Positions 1 to 8,702 of a stretch of DNA of 23,264 nt are shown here, piece after piece. The notes beneath the pieces are model-generated. The model was given only the letters and a program-made list of their open reading frames with translations. It had not been told where the DNA came from and did not search any database. Origin of the DNA: Casp-actino8 sp001510455 (GTDB lineage: Bacteria > Actinomycetota > Acidimicrobiia > Acidimicrobiales > Ilumatobacteraceae); the NCBI GenBank assembly GCA_027592035.1, contig JAQCIK010000029.1:1-23264 (forward strand), given 5' to 3'. How positions within the stretch are numbered: position 1 is the stretch's first letter; each line of letters opens with the position of its first letter. Made by a program: the position numbers and the translations under genes.

Positions 1-1075
<1,075 letters not shown>

Positions 1076-1076
<1 letters not shown>

Positions 1077-3553
1077 TGGCTTCCAAGAAGACACAACCAC
1101 CCGCCGACGACGCGACCCCCGACGAACCGATCATTCCTGTGCAGCCTGTGGCGCTGCAGGACGAAATGGAGCGTTCGTTCCTCGACTACGCCATGTCGGT
1201 CATCATGGCTCGTGCCCTGCCCGACGTGCGCGACGGACTGAAGCCCGTTCATCGTCGCATCATCTGGGACATGGAGGAGCAGGGGTTCCGTCCCGACCGT
1301 CCGTTCGTGAAATCGGCACGTGTCTCCGGCGACACGATGGCCAAGTACCACCCGCACGGTGACAGCGCCATTTACGACGCGTTGGTACGAATGGCTCAGC
1401 CATTCTCGTTACGTCATCCGCTCATCGACTTCCACGGCAACTATGGATCACCCGACTTCGGACCGGCCGCCAGCCGCTACACCGAATGTCGACTGCATCC
1501 ACTCGCCATGCAGTTGTTGGCCGACATCGACGAAGACACCGTCGACATGGTGGCCACCTACGACGGCAGCCGCGAAGAACCCACGGTGCTCCCAGCGCGT
1601 TTCCCCAACCTTTTGGTCAACGGAAGTCAGGGCATCGCCGTGGGTATGGCGACCAACATTCCGCCACACAACCTCGGTGAAGTGATCGATGCCTGTGTGC
1701 ACGTTCTCTTCACACCCGATGCCACGACCGACGACCTCATGGAATTCGTGAAGGGACCTGACTTCCCGACTGGTGGTTCGATTCTCGGCCGCGCTGGCAT
1801 CATCGACGCTTACCGAACCGGTCGTGGCAGTGTGAAGATGCGCGCCACCGCCACGATCGAAGAGTCGAAGCGCGGTGCGATGCAGATCGTCGTCACCCAA
1901 CTTCCTTATCAGACGAGTTGCTCGGCCATCGCAGGACGTATTCAAGAACTCGTCGACGCCGGTGACATCGACGGCATCGCCGACGTGAACGACGGTTCGT
2001 CGGGTGGCAAGACCAACCTGCAGATCACCTTGAAGCGCGACGCCAACGCCAACGTCGTTCTCAACAACCTCTACAAACTCACTCAGTTGCAAACCAGCTT
2101 CGGTGTGAACATGGTGGCGTTGGTCGACGGTGTTCCGCGCCAGCTCACGCTTGCCGACGCGATCAACGGCTACCTGCGTCATCAAATCGAAGTTCTCACC
2201 CGCCGTACGCAGTTCCGCCTCGACAAGGCCCAACGACGCGCTCACCTGCTCGAAGGCCGTATCAAGGCCCTGAACGTCATCGACAAGATCATCAAGTTGA
2301 TCCGCGAGAGCGAAGACGCGCCGAGCGCCAAGAACCAGTTGATGGCCAAGCCCTACGAGTTCACCGAGGTGCAGGCGATCGACATCCTCGACATGCAGCT
2401 TCGTCAGCTCACCCGCTTGTCGCGCATCGATCTCGAATCAGAGATCGCCGACCTCACGCAGCGCATCGCCGATCTGCAGGCGATCCTGGCCGACGATGTG
2501 AAGTTGCGAACCGTGGTCAAGGACGAACTTCTGGCCATCAAGGAGGAGTTCGCCACACCGCGTGTGTGTCCGATCGCTCTCGATGCCGGTGAGATGAGTG
2601 TCGAAGACTTGGTCGACGACACCGAGCTCGTCGTGGTGATGACCGAGGCTCAGTATGTGAAGGCCGTTCATGCCTCCAACTTCAAGACCCAAGGTCGAGG
2701 TGGAAAAGGCGTCACTGGAGCCAAGTTGAAGGCCGACGACATCGTTCGTCACGTCATCTTCACCACAGCGCACGCCTATCTCTTGTTCTTCTCGAACCGA
2801 GGCAAGGTGTATCGACTACGCGCCCACGAGCTTCCTGAGCGAGAGCGTGCGGCCAAGGGTGTCCCGATCGTGAACCTGTTACCCCTTCAAGCTGGTGAGA
2901 CCATCGAGGCGATCATCGACACTCGTGATTTTGCCGCCGAGCGCTACCTGTTCTTCGCGACGCGTAATGGTGTGGTGAAAAAGACGCCGTTCAACGAGTA
3001 CGACAAGGCACGACGCGACGGGTTCATCGCTCTCAACTTGCGCGAAGGTGACGAGCTGGTTCGAGTGATCGAAACATCAGGATCCGACGACATTTTCATG
3101 GTGGCGAGATCGGGGATGACCATTCGCTTCTCGGAGACCGAGGTGCGAGCTATGGGCCGAGCCGCAGCCGGCGTGCGTGGCATGAAGCTGCGCGCGGGTG
3201 ATGAAGTGGTCAGCGTCGACGTGGCTCGCGACGAGGCTGCAATTCTCATGATCACTCAAGCCGGATACGGCAAGCGCACCCAACTCGACAAGTTCAATCG
3301 CCAGGGCCGCGGTGGCATGGGTGTTCGCGGCATCCAAATCAAGGAGAAAAAGGGCATGGTCGTGTCGGCCTTCATGGCCGGTATCGACGATGAAATCGTG
3401 GCCGTCACCTCCGGTGGCTCGACCATCCGCACCCAGGTGCGCACTATCTCCTCACAAGGTCGCACCGCCACGGGAGTCCGAGTGATGTCGGTCGAGGATG
3501 GCCAGACGGTCTCGTCGGTCGCCTTGATCATCGCCCACGACGACGAGGAGTGA
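1076..3553 (+). CDS. gyrA: DNA gyrase subunit A
   Basis: An 825-residue protein of normal gyrase A length; it cuts and rejoins DNA and wraps it through a C-terminal beta-pinwheel. Seen: the breakage-reunion domain with LDYAMSVIMARALPDVRDGLKPVHRR, the quinolone-region HPHGDSAIYDAL (Ser97 and Asp101, equivalent to E. coli Ser83 and Asp87), the catalytic Tyr135 in RYTE, NGSQGIAVGMATNIPPHNL, then a C-terminal domain with a GyrA-box-like QGRGGKG (residues 539-545) and a second copy QGRGGMG (743-749). The box has Gly at the second position instead of the usual Arg or Lys. The segment before the catalytic Tyr (HGNYGSPDFGPAAS) is about one residue shorter than the common form. The ATG at 1076 overlaps the gyrB stop, and the gyrA stop overlaps the next GTG. 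Wild-type-like residues at 97 and 101 suggest fluoroquinolone sensitivity (inference). Confidence 0.97.
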
Positions 3554-3855
3554 GCGCGCGCCAGCGTGACCCGGGACAGATCGGCGTTCTGGTAGTCGCC
3601 CTGGCGGCCGTCGTGGCGCTGGCCATACAGGGGTTGGTTCAGGTCACCGATGTGATCATTGACCACGCCCGCGCCCAGAGCGTGGCCGATGCCGTCGCGT
3701 TGGCTGTTGCATCGAATCGCCCTGATGTGATTCCGGCACTCGTCGGCGGCGTCAACGCAACTCTGGCGTCGCTCGACGACCGCGACGGCGATGTGATCGT
3801 GCAGGTACGTATTGGATCGTCGTCGGCGACGGCACGAGCGACCACCAACTGGTGA
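3550..3855 (+). CDS. small TadE-like membrane protein (Rv3654c-type)
   Basis: A 101-residue protein with one N-terminal hydrophobic segment (about residues 10-30) that starts right after DPGQ and is followed by an alanine-rich stretch (DHARAQSVADAVALAVA). This layout fits the TadE-like small proteins found beside Tad pilus or helicase genes in actinobacteria (Rv3654c-type, known family). Unlike true TadE at 22092 there is no Glu at position +5 after the Gly, so prepilin-peptidase cleavage is doubtful. The GTG start at 3550 overlaps the gyrA stop (GTGA), which implies coupling to gyrA. The position between gyrA and DUF3566 is unusual, because those two are normally neighbours. Its role here is unknown; an envelope or pilus-related minor subunit is the best guess. 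Confidence 0.75.
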   Translation: MSARQRDPGQIGVLVVALAAVVALAIQGLVQVTDVIIDHARAQSVADAVALAVASNRPDVIPALVGGVNATLASLDDRDGDVIVQVRIGSSSATARATTNW

Positions 3856-3865
3856 CGGAATCTTC

Positions 3866-3871
3866 TACGCT
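3866..3871 (+). promoter_or_regulatory. -10 element of DUF3566 gene (leaderless)
   Basis: TACGCT lies 6 bases before the GTG at 3878. It fits the TANNNT -10 of actinobacterial promoters whose transcript starts at the start codon. No Shine-Dalgarno sequence precedes the GTG. No convincing -35 is visible. Confidence 0.6.
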
Positions 3872-3877
3872 GACCAC

Positions 3878-4441
3878 GTGGCCGACATCGACGATCCATT
3901 TTTCATCGTGCCGGCCGTGCAGCCCGACGAGGAATCGACGGGGACCGTCGCAACGACCGAGGTAACTCCCGAAGGTTCAGTAAAACGTGAGCCGATCGTT
4001 CGTCGCCGAGTTCGTCGTGTGCGGCGCACCACTCGCACGGTTCGTTACATCGACCCGTGGAGTGTGTTGCGAGTGGCAGGGATTTTCCACGTAGTTCTGT
4101 ATCTGGTGCTTCTCATCACCGGGGTTCTGCTCTGGAACGTTGCCAACACCACAGGGACGGTCGACAACGTCGAGCGTTTCATGGAGAGCTTCGGGTGGGA
4201 GTCGTTCGAGTTCAAAGGCGGTGAGATCTTCCACCAAGCCTGGGTGCTCGGGTTGTTCCTCGTGGTGGGTCTGACCGGTCTGGCGGTGCTGGCGGCGGTC
4301 ACCTTCAACCTCATCACCGATGTGGTGGGTGGGATCAGGGTGACCGTGCTTGAAGATGTCGCCAACGACATGGAGGCGGTTCCGGCTCCAACCCCGGGTG
4401 GCTTCCGAGCCTGGTTGAGGAGTCGCCGGACCGACCGATAG
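3878..4441 (+). CDS. DUF3566 membrane protein
   Basis: A 187-residue membrane protein. The N-terminal part is acidic then strongly basic (RRRVRRVRRTTRTVRYIDPW), followed by the DUF3566 core with two long hydrophobic helices (around GIFHVVLYLVLLITGVLLW and VLGLFLVVGLTGLAVLAAV) and the loop sequence GWESFEFKGGEIFHQAW. In actinobacteria this family sits just downstream of gyrA and just upstream of tRNA-Ile (Rv0007 in M. tuberculosis), which is the arrangement here; the molecular function is not known. I chose the GTG at 3878 over an in-frame TTG at 3812 because a TANNNT element lies 6 bases before it and the longer form would overlap the previous gene. Its stop codon overlaps the likely tRNA-Ile promoter. 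Confidence 0.88.
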   Translation: MADIDDPFFIVPAVQPDEESTGTVATTEVTPEGSVKREPIVRRRVRRVRRTTRTVRYIDPWSVLRVAGIFHVVLYLVLLITGVLLWNVANTTGTVDNVERFMESFGWESFEFKGGEIFHQAWVLGLFLVVGLTGLAVLAAVTFNLITDVVGGIRVTVLEDVANDMEAVPAPTPGGFRAWLRSRRTDR

Positions 4442-4444
4442 GGT
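4415..4444 (+). promoter_or_regulatory. probable promoter of tRNA-Ile
   Basis: TTGAGG (4415-4420), an 18-base spacer and TAGGGT (4439-4444) end 11 bases before the mature tRNA 5' end. The -10 overlaps the DUF3566 stop codon. The -35 matches TTGACA at four of six positions. Confidence 0.5.
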
Positions 4445-4455
4445 GACCCGTCGCT

Positions 4456-4532
4456 GGGGCTATAGCTCAGTCGGTTAGAGCGCATCCCTGATAAGGATGA
4501 GGTCACAAGTTCGATTCTTGTTAGCCCCACCA
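4456..4532 (+). tRNA. ileT: tRNA-Ile (anticodon GAT)
   Basis: Full cloverleaf of 77 bases including an encoded CCA. Acceptor GGGGCTA (4456-4462) pairs with TAGCCCC (4522-4528). The D stem is GCTC/GAGC, the anticodon stem CATCC/GGATG holds loop CTGATAA with anticodon GAT at 4490-4492, and the T stem ACAAG/CTTGT holds TTCGATT. The position after gyrA and DUF3566 matches ileT of other actinobacteria. The usual partner tRNA-Ala does not follow directly; one lies 11.6 kb downstream. Confidence 0.98.
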
Positions 4533-4551
4533 GCAGCTTTCCGTTCGACGT

Positions 4552-4568
4552 TGTCGTCCGGCCCGACA
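4552..4568 (+). terminator. weak hairpin after tRNA-Ile
   Basis: TGTCG (4552-4556) and CGACA (4564-4568) form a 5-bp stem with a 7-base loop, 20 bases after the tRNA. There is no clear T run, so a terminator role is only possible. Confidence 0.25.
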
Positions 4569-4589
4569 GGTGTCGACAAACCCGAGCCA

Positions 4590-4595
4590 TAGGCT
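4590..4595 (+). promoter_or_regulatory. -10 element of creatininase-family gene (leaderless)
   Basis: TAGGCT ends 6 bases before the GTG at 4602. No Shine-Dalgarno sequence is present, so a leaderless transcript is likely. Confidence 0.6.
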
Positions 4596-4601
4596 GAGGT
4601 C

Positions 4602-5396
4602 GTGGCCGTGCTTCCCGAACGACACCTCGCCGATCTGACCGGCCCGGAAGTGCTCGATCATCTCGGCGAGCGGAGCATCCTCGTGCAACCTCTGGGTGCG
4701 GTCGAGCAGCACGGCCCTCACCTTCCGCTGTCGACCGATCTCGTGATCGCCGAAGCCACGGCCAATGCAGCCGTCGGTGCGGCTCGGGATCTCGACGTCT
4801 GGCTCCTTCCACCGCTCGCCTACACCAAGTCGAACGAGCACGCGTGGTCGTCCGGAACGATCTGGCTCTCGGCCACCACCTTGTTGGCCGTTCTCGACGA
4901 CATCGGTCGATGCGTCGCCCGAACCGGAGCCCGCAAACTGGTCTTCCTCAACGGTCATGGCGGCAACAGTGCTCTCACGGCGATGGCCAACCGCGAGTTG
5001 CGTCTCGCCCATGGCCTCATGACGTTTCTCGTGCATCCCTTCGTGCCCGCCGATCAAGGTGGTGCATCGGCGGACGGTGAAGCAGGCGCCGGAGTTCATG
5101 GCGGAACGGATGAGACATCGGTGATGTTGCACCTTCGCCCGGATCTCGTCGACATGAGTCGTGCCGTCGCCAACGTGCCTCATTGGCTTCAGGAATTCGA
5201 ACGCGTTCGATTCGGTGGCTCGGTGCCCTTCGGCTGGACCTCGGATGACTTCGGACCTCTCGGTCACATCGGAGACCCCACGGCAGCGAGTGCGGAGTTG
5301 GGAGCTCGACTCTTCGACCAAGGGGTCGACCACGTCGTGAAGTCACTGCGTGAGATCGACCGTTTCGAGTTCCGGGATCGTGATTCGTCGTCGTGA
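4602..5396 (+). CDS. creatininase-family amidohydrolase
   Basis: A 264-residue cytoplasmic metal-dependent amidohydrolase of the creatininase/MftE family, close to the family's usual 240-260 residues. Metal and catalytic motifs are visible: LGAVEQHGPHLPLSTD near residues 31-46 (Glu, His, Asp), FLNGHGGNS near 112-120 and HGGTDETSVML in the second half. The family hydrolyses cyclic amides such as creatinine, or removes residues from the mycofactocin precursor. No mycofactocin genes are near, so MftE is not supported. The GTG start at 4602 is chosen from the leaderless promoter. The stop overlaps the GTG of the VOC gene (GTGA), so both are one unit. The true substrate is not readable. Confidence 0.88.
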   Translation: MAVLPERHLADLTGPEVLDHLGERSILVQPLGAVEQHGPHLPLSTDLVIAEATANAAVGAARDLDVWLLPPLAYTKSNEHAWSSGTIWLSATTLLAVLDDIGRCVARTGARKLVFLNGHGGNSALTAMANRELRLAHGLMTFLVHPFVPADQGGASADGEAGAGVHGGTDETSVMLHLRPDLVDMSRAVANVPHWLQEFERVRFGGSVPFGWTSDDFGPLGHIGDPTAASAELGARLFDQGVDHVVKSLREIDRFEFRDRDSSS

Positions 5397-5743
5397 CGAC
5401 CTTCGATCTGGTGACACTCGACGTGGCCAAGCCCGATGCGGCCGCCGACTTCTGGAAAGCCGTTCTCGGCCTCGTCGAAAGCGAGCGCGAAGACGGAGAT
5501 CGATGGATCGTCCTGTCGGATACGGCTGGTGTTCGTCGCCTCGGACTCCAGCGGGGCACACCTCGGCCAGGAGGAGTGCATCTCGATCTCGCGTGTTCAC
5601 CGGCACAGTTCGACGCGGAGTGTCGACGAATCGTCGAGTTGGGTGCAGAGATGATCGGGGATCCTCGATACGAGCCCTACGGAAGCATCGTCAACCTTCG
5701 AGACCCTGAGGGCTACGTCTTCGATCTGTGCGCGTACGTCTGA
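5393..5743 (+). CDS. VOC (glyoxalase-like) family protein
   Basis: A 116-residue protein with the vicinal oxygen chelate fold signature: an N-terminal strand TTFDLVTLDVAKPDAAADFWK, a Gly-X-His-Leu-Asp strand (GGVHLDLAC), and a C-terminal NLRDPEGYVFDLCAYV ending that is typical of glyoxalase or bleomycin-resistance-like proteins. Such proteins bind a metal or a small ligand and may be isomerases, dioxygenases or binding proteins; which applies here is not clear. The GTG start overlaps the creatininase stop by 4 bases, so it is translated together with that enzyme and probably acts in the same pathway (inference). A hairpin follows after 6 bases. Confidence 0.82.
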   Translation: MTTFDLVTLDVAKPDAAADFWKAVLGLVESEREDGDRWIVLSDTAGVRRLGLQRGTPRPGGVHLDLACSPAQFDAECRRIVELGAEMIGDPRYEPYGSIVNLRDPEGYVFDLCAYV

Positions 5744-5749
5744 CGCGAG

Positions 5750-5783
5750 ATCGGGGTGGCGACCTGTCGGCCACCACCCCGAT
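5750..5783. terminator. hairpin between convergent transcripts
   Basis: A perfect 10-bp stem ATCGGGGTGG (5750-5759) with CCACCCCGAT (5774-5783), loop 14 bases, starting 6 bases after the VOC stop. On + it is followed by the T-containing TCTTCGATTGTG. It probably ends the creatininase/VOC transcript. Confidence 0.6.
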
Positions 5784-5793
5784 TCTTCGATTG

Positions 5794-5812
5794 TGTCGAG
5801 TTCGACTCGACA
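5794..5812. terminator. second hairpin between convergent transcripts
   Basis: A perfect 8-bp stem TGTCGAGT/ACTCGACA around the loop TCG, lying 5 bases downstream of the substrate-binding protein stop on -. There is no T run on that side, so it may work together with the neighbouring hairpin as a two-way terminator. Confidence 0.5.
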
Positions 5813-5817
5813 GGTGA

Positions 5818-7023
5818 TCAGCGACCGATGGACGGATCGATGAAGCGGTTCGTCACCACACCGTCGACGGTGATGTCGGCGTCGTACTCGACACCGAGTT
5901 CGTCGAGGAGCGGCAACAGCTCGTCGTAGAGTCCCTGCACTCGATCGAGATCGAAGTTTCCGTAGGTGCCGTCAGGACCGTTCGATCCGATTCCGATCTC
6001 GTCGAAGAGTTCGAATCCGGCCGCGTTGAGGTCGGGCGTCACCGTCCAGTAGTTGTTGTAGGCCTCGGTGATTCCGACGATGACGTCACCGGTCGGGGCC
6101 GGATCATCGAGATAGTCGACCCAGGCCTGCTGCAGCACCGGAACGAGAACTTCGAGACAGGGCGACAACTCGTCGATTCGCTCGGTGAGAACCGAGTACA
6201 TCGCCGGGTAGGGCTGCCACCCGAGATCGTGAATCAACACGTAATCGATCGGAGCCGGAGCTCCGTCCTTCCATTCGATGATGTTCTGGTACTTGTAGCG
6301 CTCGTTGGTCACGAAGCCCTGCTGGATGTAGTTGGCGCCCTCAGCGATCCAGTCGGTGGGAGCACCGCCGTAGTTCGGATCGCTCTGCGAGGCGTCGACG
6401 TAACCCTGACCGATCAACCAATCCATGTAGGTCGCGCCGGGGAAGTGCAGGATTCGTGCTCCCGATGCACCGAGAGAAGCCGGATCGGACGGATCGATGT
6501 CGAGCTGGGCCGGATCCCACTGCAGGTACTGCGGGTTGATCTCGAGTGTCGCTGCCACACCGGTCACGCGTACGGTGGCCGACGACTGGATCACGTCGTC
6601 GGTGTTCACGTAACCAAGGGTGATGTCACGGTCGGTCTGCATGACCGAGACCACGGGCTGGAACTCGATGGCGTCACCACCGGCTCGGACCTCGACGGTC
6701 TCGATGCCACCGACCGCATACGCGGGGTCGATCGGGCCCGAGTAGGTGAAGAGCGACGGATCGGACGTGCCGCCTGCTCCGATGAGCTGATAGGTCCCGC
6801 CGTGTTCGATCTCGGGCCACCAGTCGGTCTGGATCACGAGGTTGGTCGGGCAGACCGCCTCATCGGTGGTGTCGGTCGCCTCGGTGTCGTCAGGCGCCGA
6901 GGTCTCGGCGGGTGCGTTGGTGACAGCCGGGGCTGAGTCGCCACCATCGTCTCCGCCACACGCAACCGCCACGAGGGCGAGAGAGACGGCGAGAGCGCCG
7001 ACTTTCAATCGAGTGTGCTTCAT
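5818..7023 (-). CDS. ABC transporter substrate-binding lipoprotein
   Basis: A 401-residue exported lipoprotein: MKHTRLKVGALAVSLALVAVAC forms a signal peptide with lipobox-like AVAC, followed by a flexible acidic/Thr-rich linker (GGDDGGDSAPAV onward) that holds the domain off the membrane. The mature part contains TDWWPEIEHGGTYQLIG and a two-lobe binding protein of the nitrate/sulfonate/pyrimidine (NMT1/SsuA) type. It is the last gene of the operon, behind permease and ATPase. I chose the ATG at 7023, which has AAGGA 8 bases before it; an in-frame ATG at 7041 would place that Shine-Dalgarno sequence inside the gene. The ligand is unknown; the amidohydrolase in the operon suggests a heterocyclic amide or pyrimidine. 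Confidence 0.85.
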   Translation of the reverse strand: MKHTRLKVGALAVSLALVAVACGGDDGGDSAPAVTNAPAETSAPDDTEATDTTDEAVCPTNLVIQTDWWPEIEHGGTYQLIGAGGTSDPSLFTYSGPIDPAYAVGGIETVEVRAGGDAIEFQPVVSVMQTDRDITLGYVNTDDVIQSSATVRVTGVAATLEINPQYLQWDPAQLDIDPSDPASLGASGARILHFPGATYMDWLIGQGYVDASQSDPNYGGAPTDWIAEGANYIQQGFVTNERYKYQNIIEWKDGAPAPIDYVLIHDLGWQPYPAMYSVLTERIDELSPCLEVLVPVLQQAWVDYLDDPAPTGDVIVGITEAYNNYWTVTPDLNAAGFELFDEIGIGSNGPDGTYGNFDLDRVQGLYDELLPLLDELGVEYDADITVDGVVTNRFIDPSIGR

Positions 7024-7080
7024 GGGTTGGGTCCTTCGCATGGGTTGAGGGAATGTGGGAATTGGTTCACGAGCGGTGGT

Positions 7081-7887
7081 TCATGTCGCTCGAGCCTCCG
7101 ACTCGTGCCAGTTCCGCAACATGCGGTTGCCCAGCCAGCCGATGAGGACATAGATGGCCACGCCGAGGAGCGAGGCCAAGATCACACCGCCGAACAACTT
7201 CTCGTATTCCAGTCGTTTGGCGTAATTGTTGAGCAGGCGACCGAGACCCATGTCGCCACGCGTGAAGAAGAAGTCGGCGACCAGCGCACCGATCACACAC
7301 AACCCGGCTCCGATGCGCAGACCGGTGAAGATCGACGGCAGAGCGGCCGGAAGTTGCAGTTTGAAGAGTCGGGTTCGGATACCCGCCTGATTGAGACGGA
7401 AGAGGTCGACGTGTCCGCGATCGACCGACTTCAGTCCGAAGAGGAAACTGGTGAGAATCGGAAACAGTGCCACGAGGACGCACGTCACGACACGGGCTGT
7501 GCGAGTCGGACCGAACCACACCGAGAAAAGTGGCACCAGGGCGAGAACCGGAATTGTCTGGAGCGCCACGGCATAGGGAAAGAGAGCTCTCTCCATGACG
7601 CGGCTGAGTGCCATGACGACGGCGCCGAACAAAGCAGCCACTGCAGCGATGAGGAAGCCGATCAGAGCGATCCGACCCGTGTTGACGAGACCCTCCAATA
7701 ACTCGGATCGAGCTTTCGACTTCAAGAACGCACCTTCGACCACTCGATGCGGTGGGGGAACGATGAAGCGACGACGATCGTCGAGGATCACGTGATGCAC
7801 GAGATACCAGACCCCGATGAAGGCACCGAAGACGGCGACCGCCGGACCGTATTGGACGATTCGTGCACCGAAGGACCGGAGGTTCAT
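7081..7887 (-). CDS. ABC transporter permease (SsuC/ThiX type)
   Basis: A 268-residue inner-membrane permease with about six hydrophobic segments (for example AVAVFGAFIGVWYLV, IALIGFLIAAVAALFGAVVM, VIGALVADFFF, LASLLGVAIYVLIGWLG) and the cytoplasmic coupling-loop region KLQLPAALPSIFTGLRIG of the binding-protein-dependent family used for nitrate, sulfonate, taurine and thiamine precursors. Its ATG overlaps the ATPase stop by 4 bases (7884-7887), so it is coupled to that gene. One permease gene is present, so the channel is probably a homodimer. The gap to the binding protein is 57 bases. Confidence 0.92.
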   Translation of the reverse strand: MNLRSFGARIVQYGPAVAVFGAFIGVWYLVHHVILDDRRRFIVPPPHRVVEGAFLKSKARSELLEGLVNTGRIALIGFLIAAVAALFGAVVMALSRVMERALFPYAVALQTIPVLALVPLFSVWFGPTRTARVVTCVLVALFPILTSFLFGLKSVDRGHVDLFRLNQAGIRTRLFKLQLPAALPSIFTGLRIGAGLCVIGALVADFFFTRGDMGLGRLLNNYAKRLEYEKLFGGVILASLLGVAIYVLIGWLGNRMLRNWHESEARAT

Positions 7888-8702
7888 CCGTGTGCCTCTT
7901 TCAGTGCTTCGGCTACTTGGCCGCAGAGTTCTCCGAAGCGAGCCTCGTAGCGCAACTCGTGTTGACGTGGATACGGAAATTCAATCGGGATATCAGCGAT
8001 GATCCGTCCGGGTCGTGCCGACATGCAGAGCACCCGTGTCGAGAGGAACACGGCCTCGGCGATCGAGTGTGTGATGAAGAGTCCGGCGAATCCCTCGTGC
8101 ACGAACAAGCGCAGGAGTTCGTCATTGAGTCGTTCGCGGGTGATCTCGTCGAGGGCGCCGAACGGTTCGTCGAACATGAAGACCGATGGCGACAGAACGA
8201 GCGCCCGTGCAACCGAACAGCGCATCTTCATGCCACCGGACAGCTGTTTCGGATATTTCGACTCGTGACCCGTGAGACCGACCAGTTCGATGGCATCGGC
8301 TGCTCGTCGTCGACGCTCGACCTTGGGCATCCCTTGCAATTCGGCGTTCAATTCGACGTTGCGACGAACGGTTCGCCAGGGGAGAAGTGTCGCGTCCTGG
8401 AAGACGTAACCGAGCTGTTGACGATCGACCCGACAGTCGCCTGAGGAGTGCGAGGTCAGTCCGGATGCGATTCGCAAGAGGGTGGATTTGCCACATCCGG
8501 ACGGTCCGACCACCGTGACGAATTCGCCGCGATCGACCGAGAACGACACGTCGTCGACCGCATGAGTTCCATCGGGAAAGATCATCGACACGTGGTCGAA
8601 TTCGAGGGCTGCCCGCGTCGGCGACACGGCCCGCTCCGTCGACCCGAGGTTCGTTTCGGGTTCGTCCGAGGAGCGTTCGGGGAGAGTGGGCGTCGCCATC
8701 AT
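7884..8702 (-). CDS. ABC transporter ATP-binding protein (SsuB/TauB type)
   Basis: A 272-residue ATPase with all standard motifs: Walker A GPSGCGKST (about residues 67-75), Q-loop YVFQDATLLPW, signature LSGGMKMR, Walker B VFMFDEPFGALDE and H-loop FITHSIAEA. LPWRTVRRNVELN following the Q-loop is typical of the nitrate/sulfonate/taurine group. About 35 residues precede the nucleotide-binding core, a longer N-terminal tail than usual. The ATG at 8702 overlaps the amidohydrolase stop (ATGA); a second ATG follows at once at 8699. A purine-rich GGGGGAAG lies just before the start. It powers the permease encoded next. Confidence 0.93.
   Translation of the reverse strand: MMATPTLPERSSDEPETNLGSTERAVSPTRAALEFDHVSMIFPDGTHAVDDVSFSVDRGEFVTVVGPSGCGKSTLLRIASGLTSHSSGDCRVDRQQLGYVFQDATLLPWRTVRRNVELNAELQGMPKVERRRRAADAIELVGLTGHESKYPKQLSGGMKMRCSVARALVLSPSVFMFDEPFGALDEITRERLNDELLRLFVHEGFAGLFITHSIAEAVFLSTRVLCMSARPGRIIADIPIEFPYPRQHELRYEARFGELCGQVAEALKEAHG

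Noticed and set aside
1448..2245. 265-codon open frame on - within gyrA
   Set aside because: Antisense to the conserved gyrase core.
4602..5396. Mycofactocin peptidase MftE
   Set aside because: No mftA, mftB, mftC or mftD gene lies nearby, and the neighbours are a VOC gene and an importer operon.
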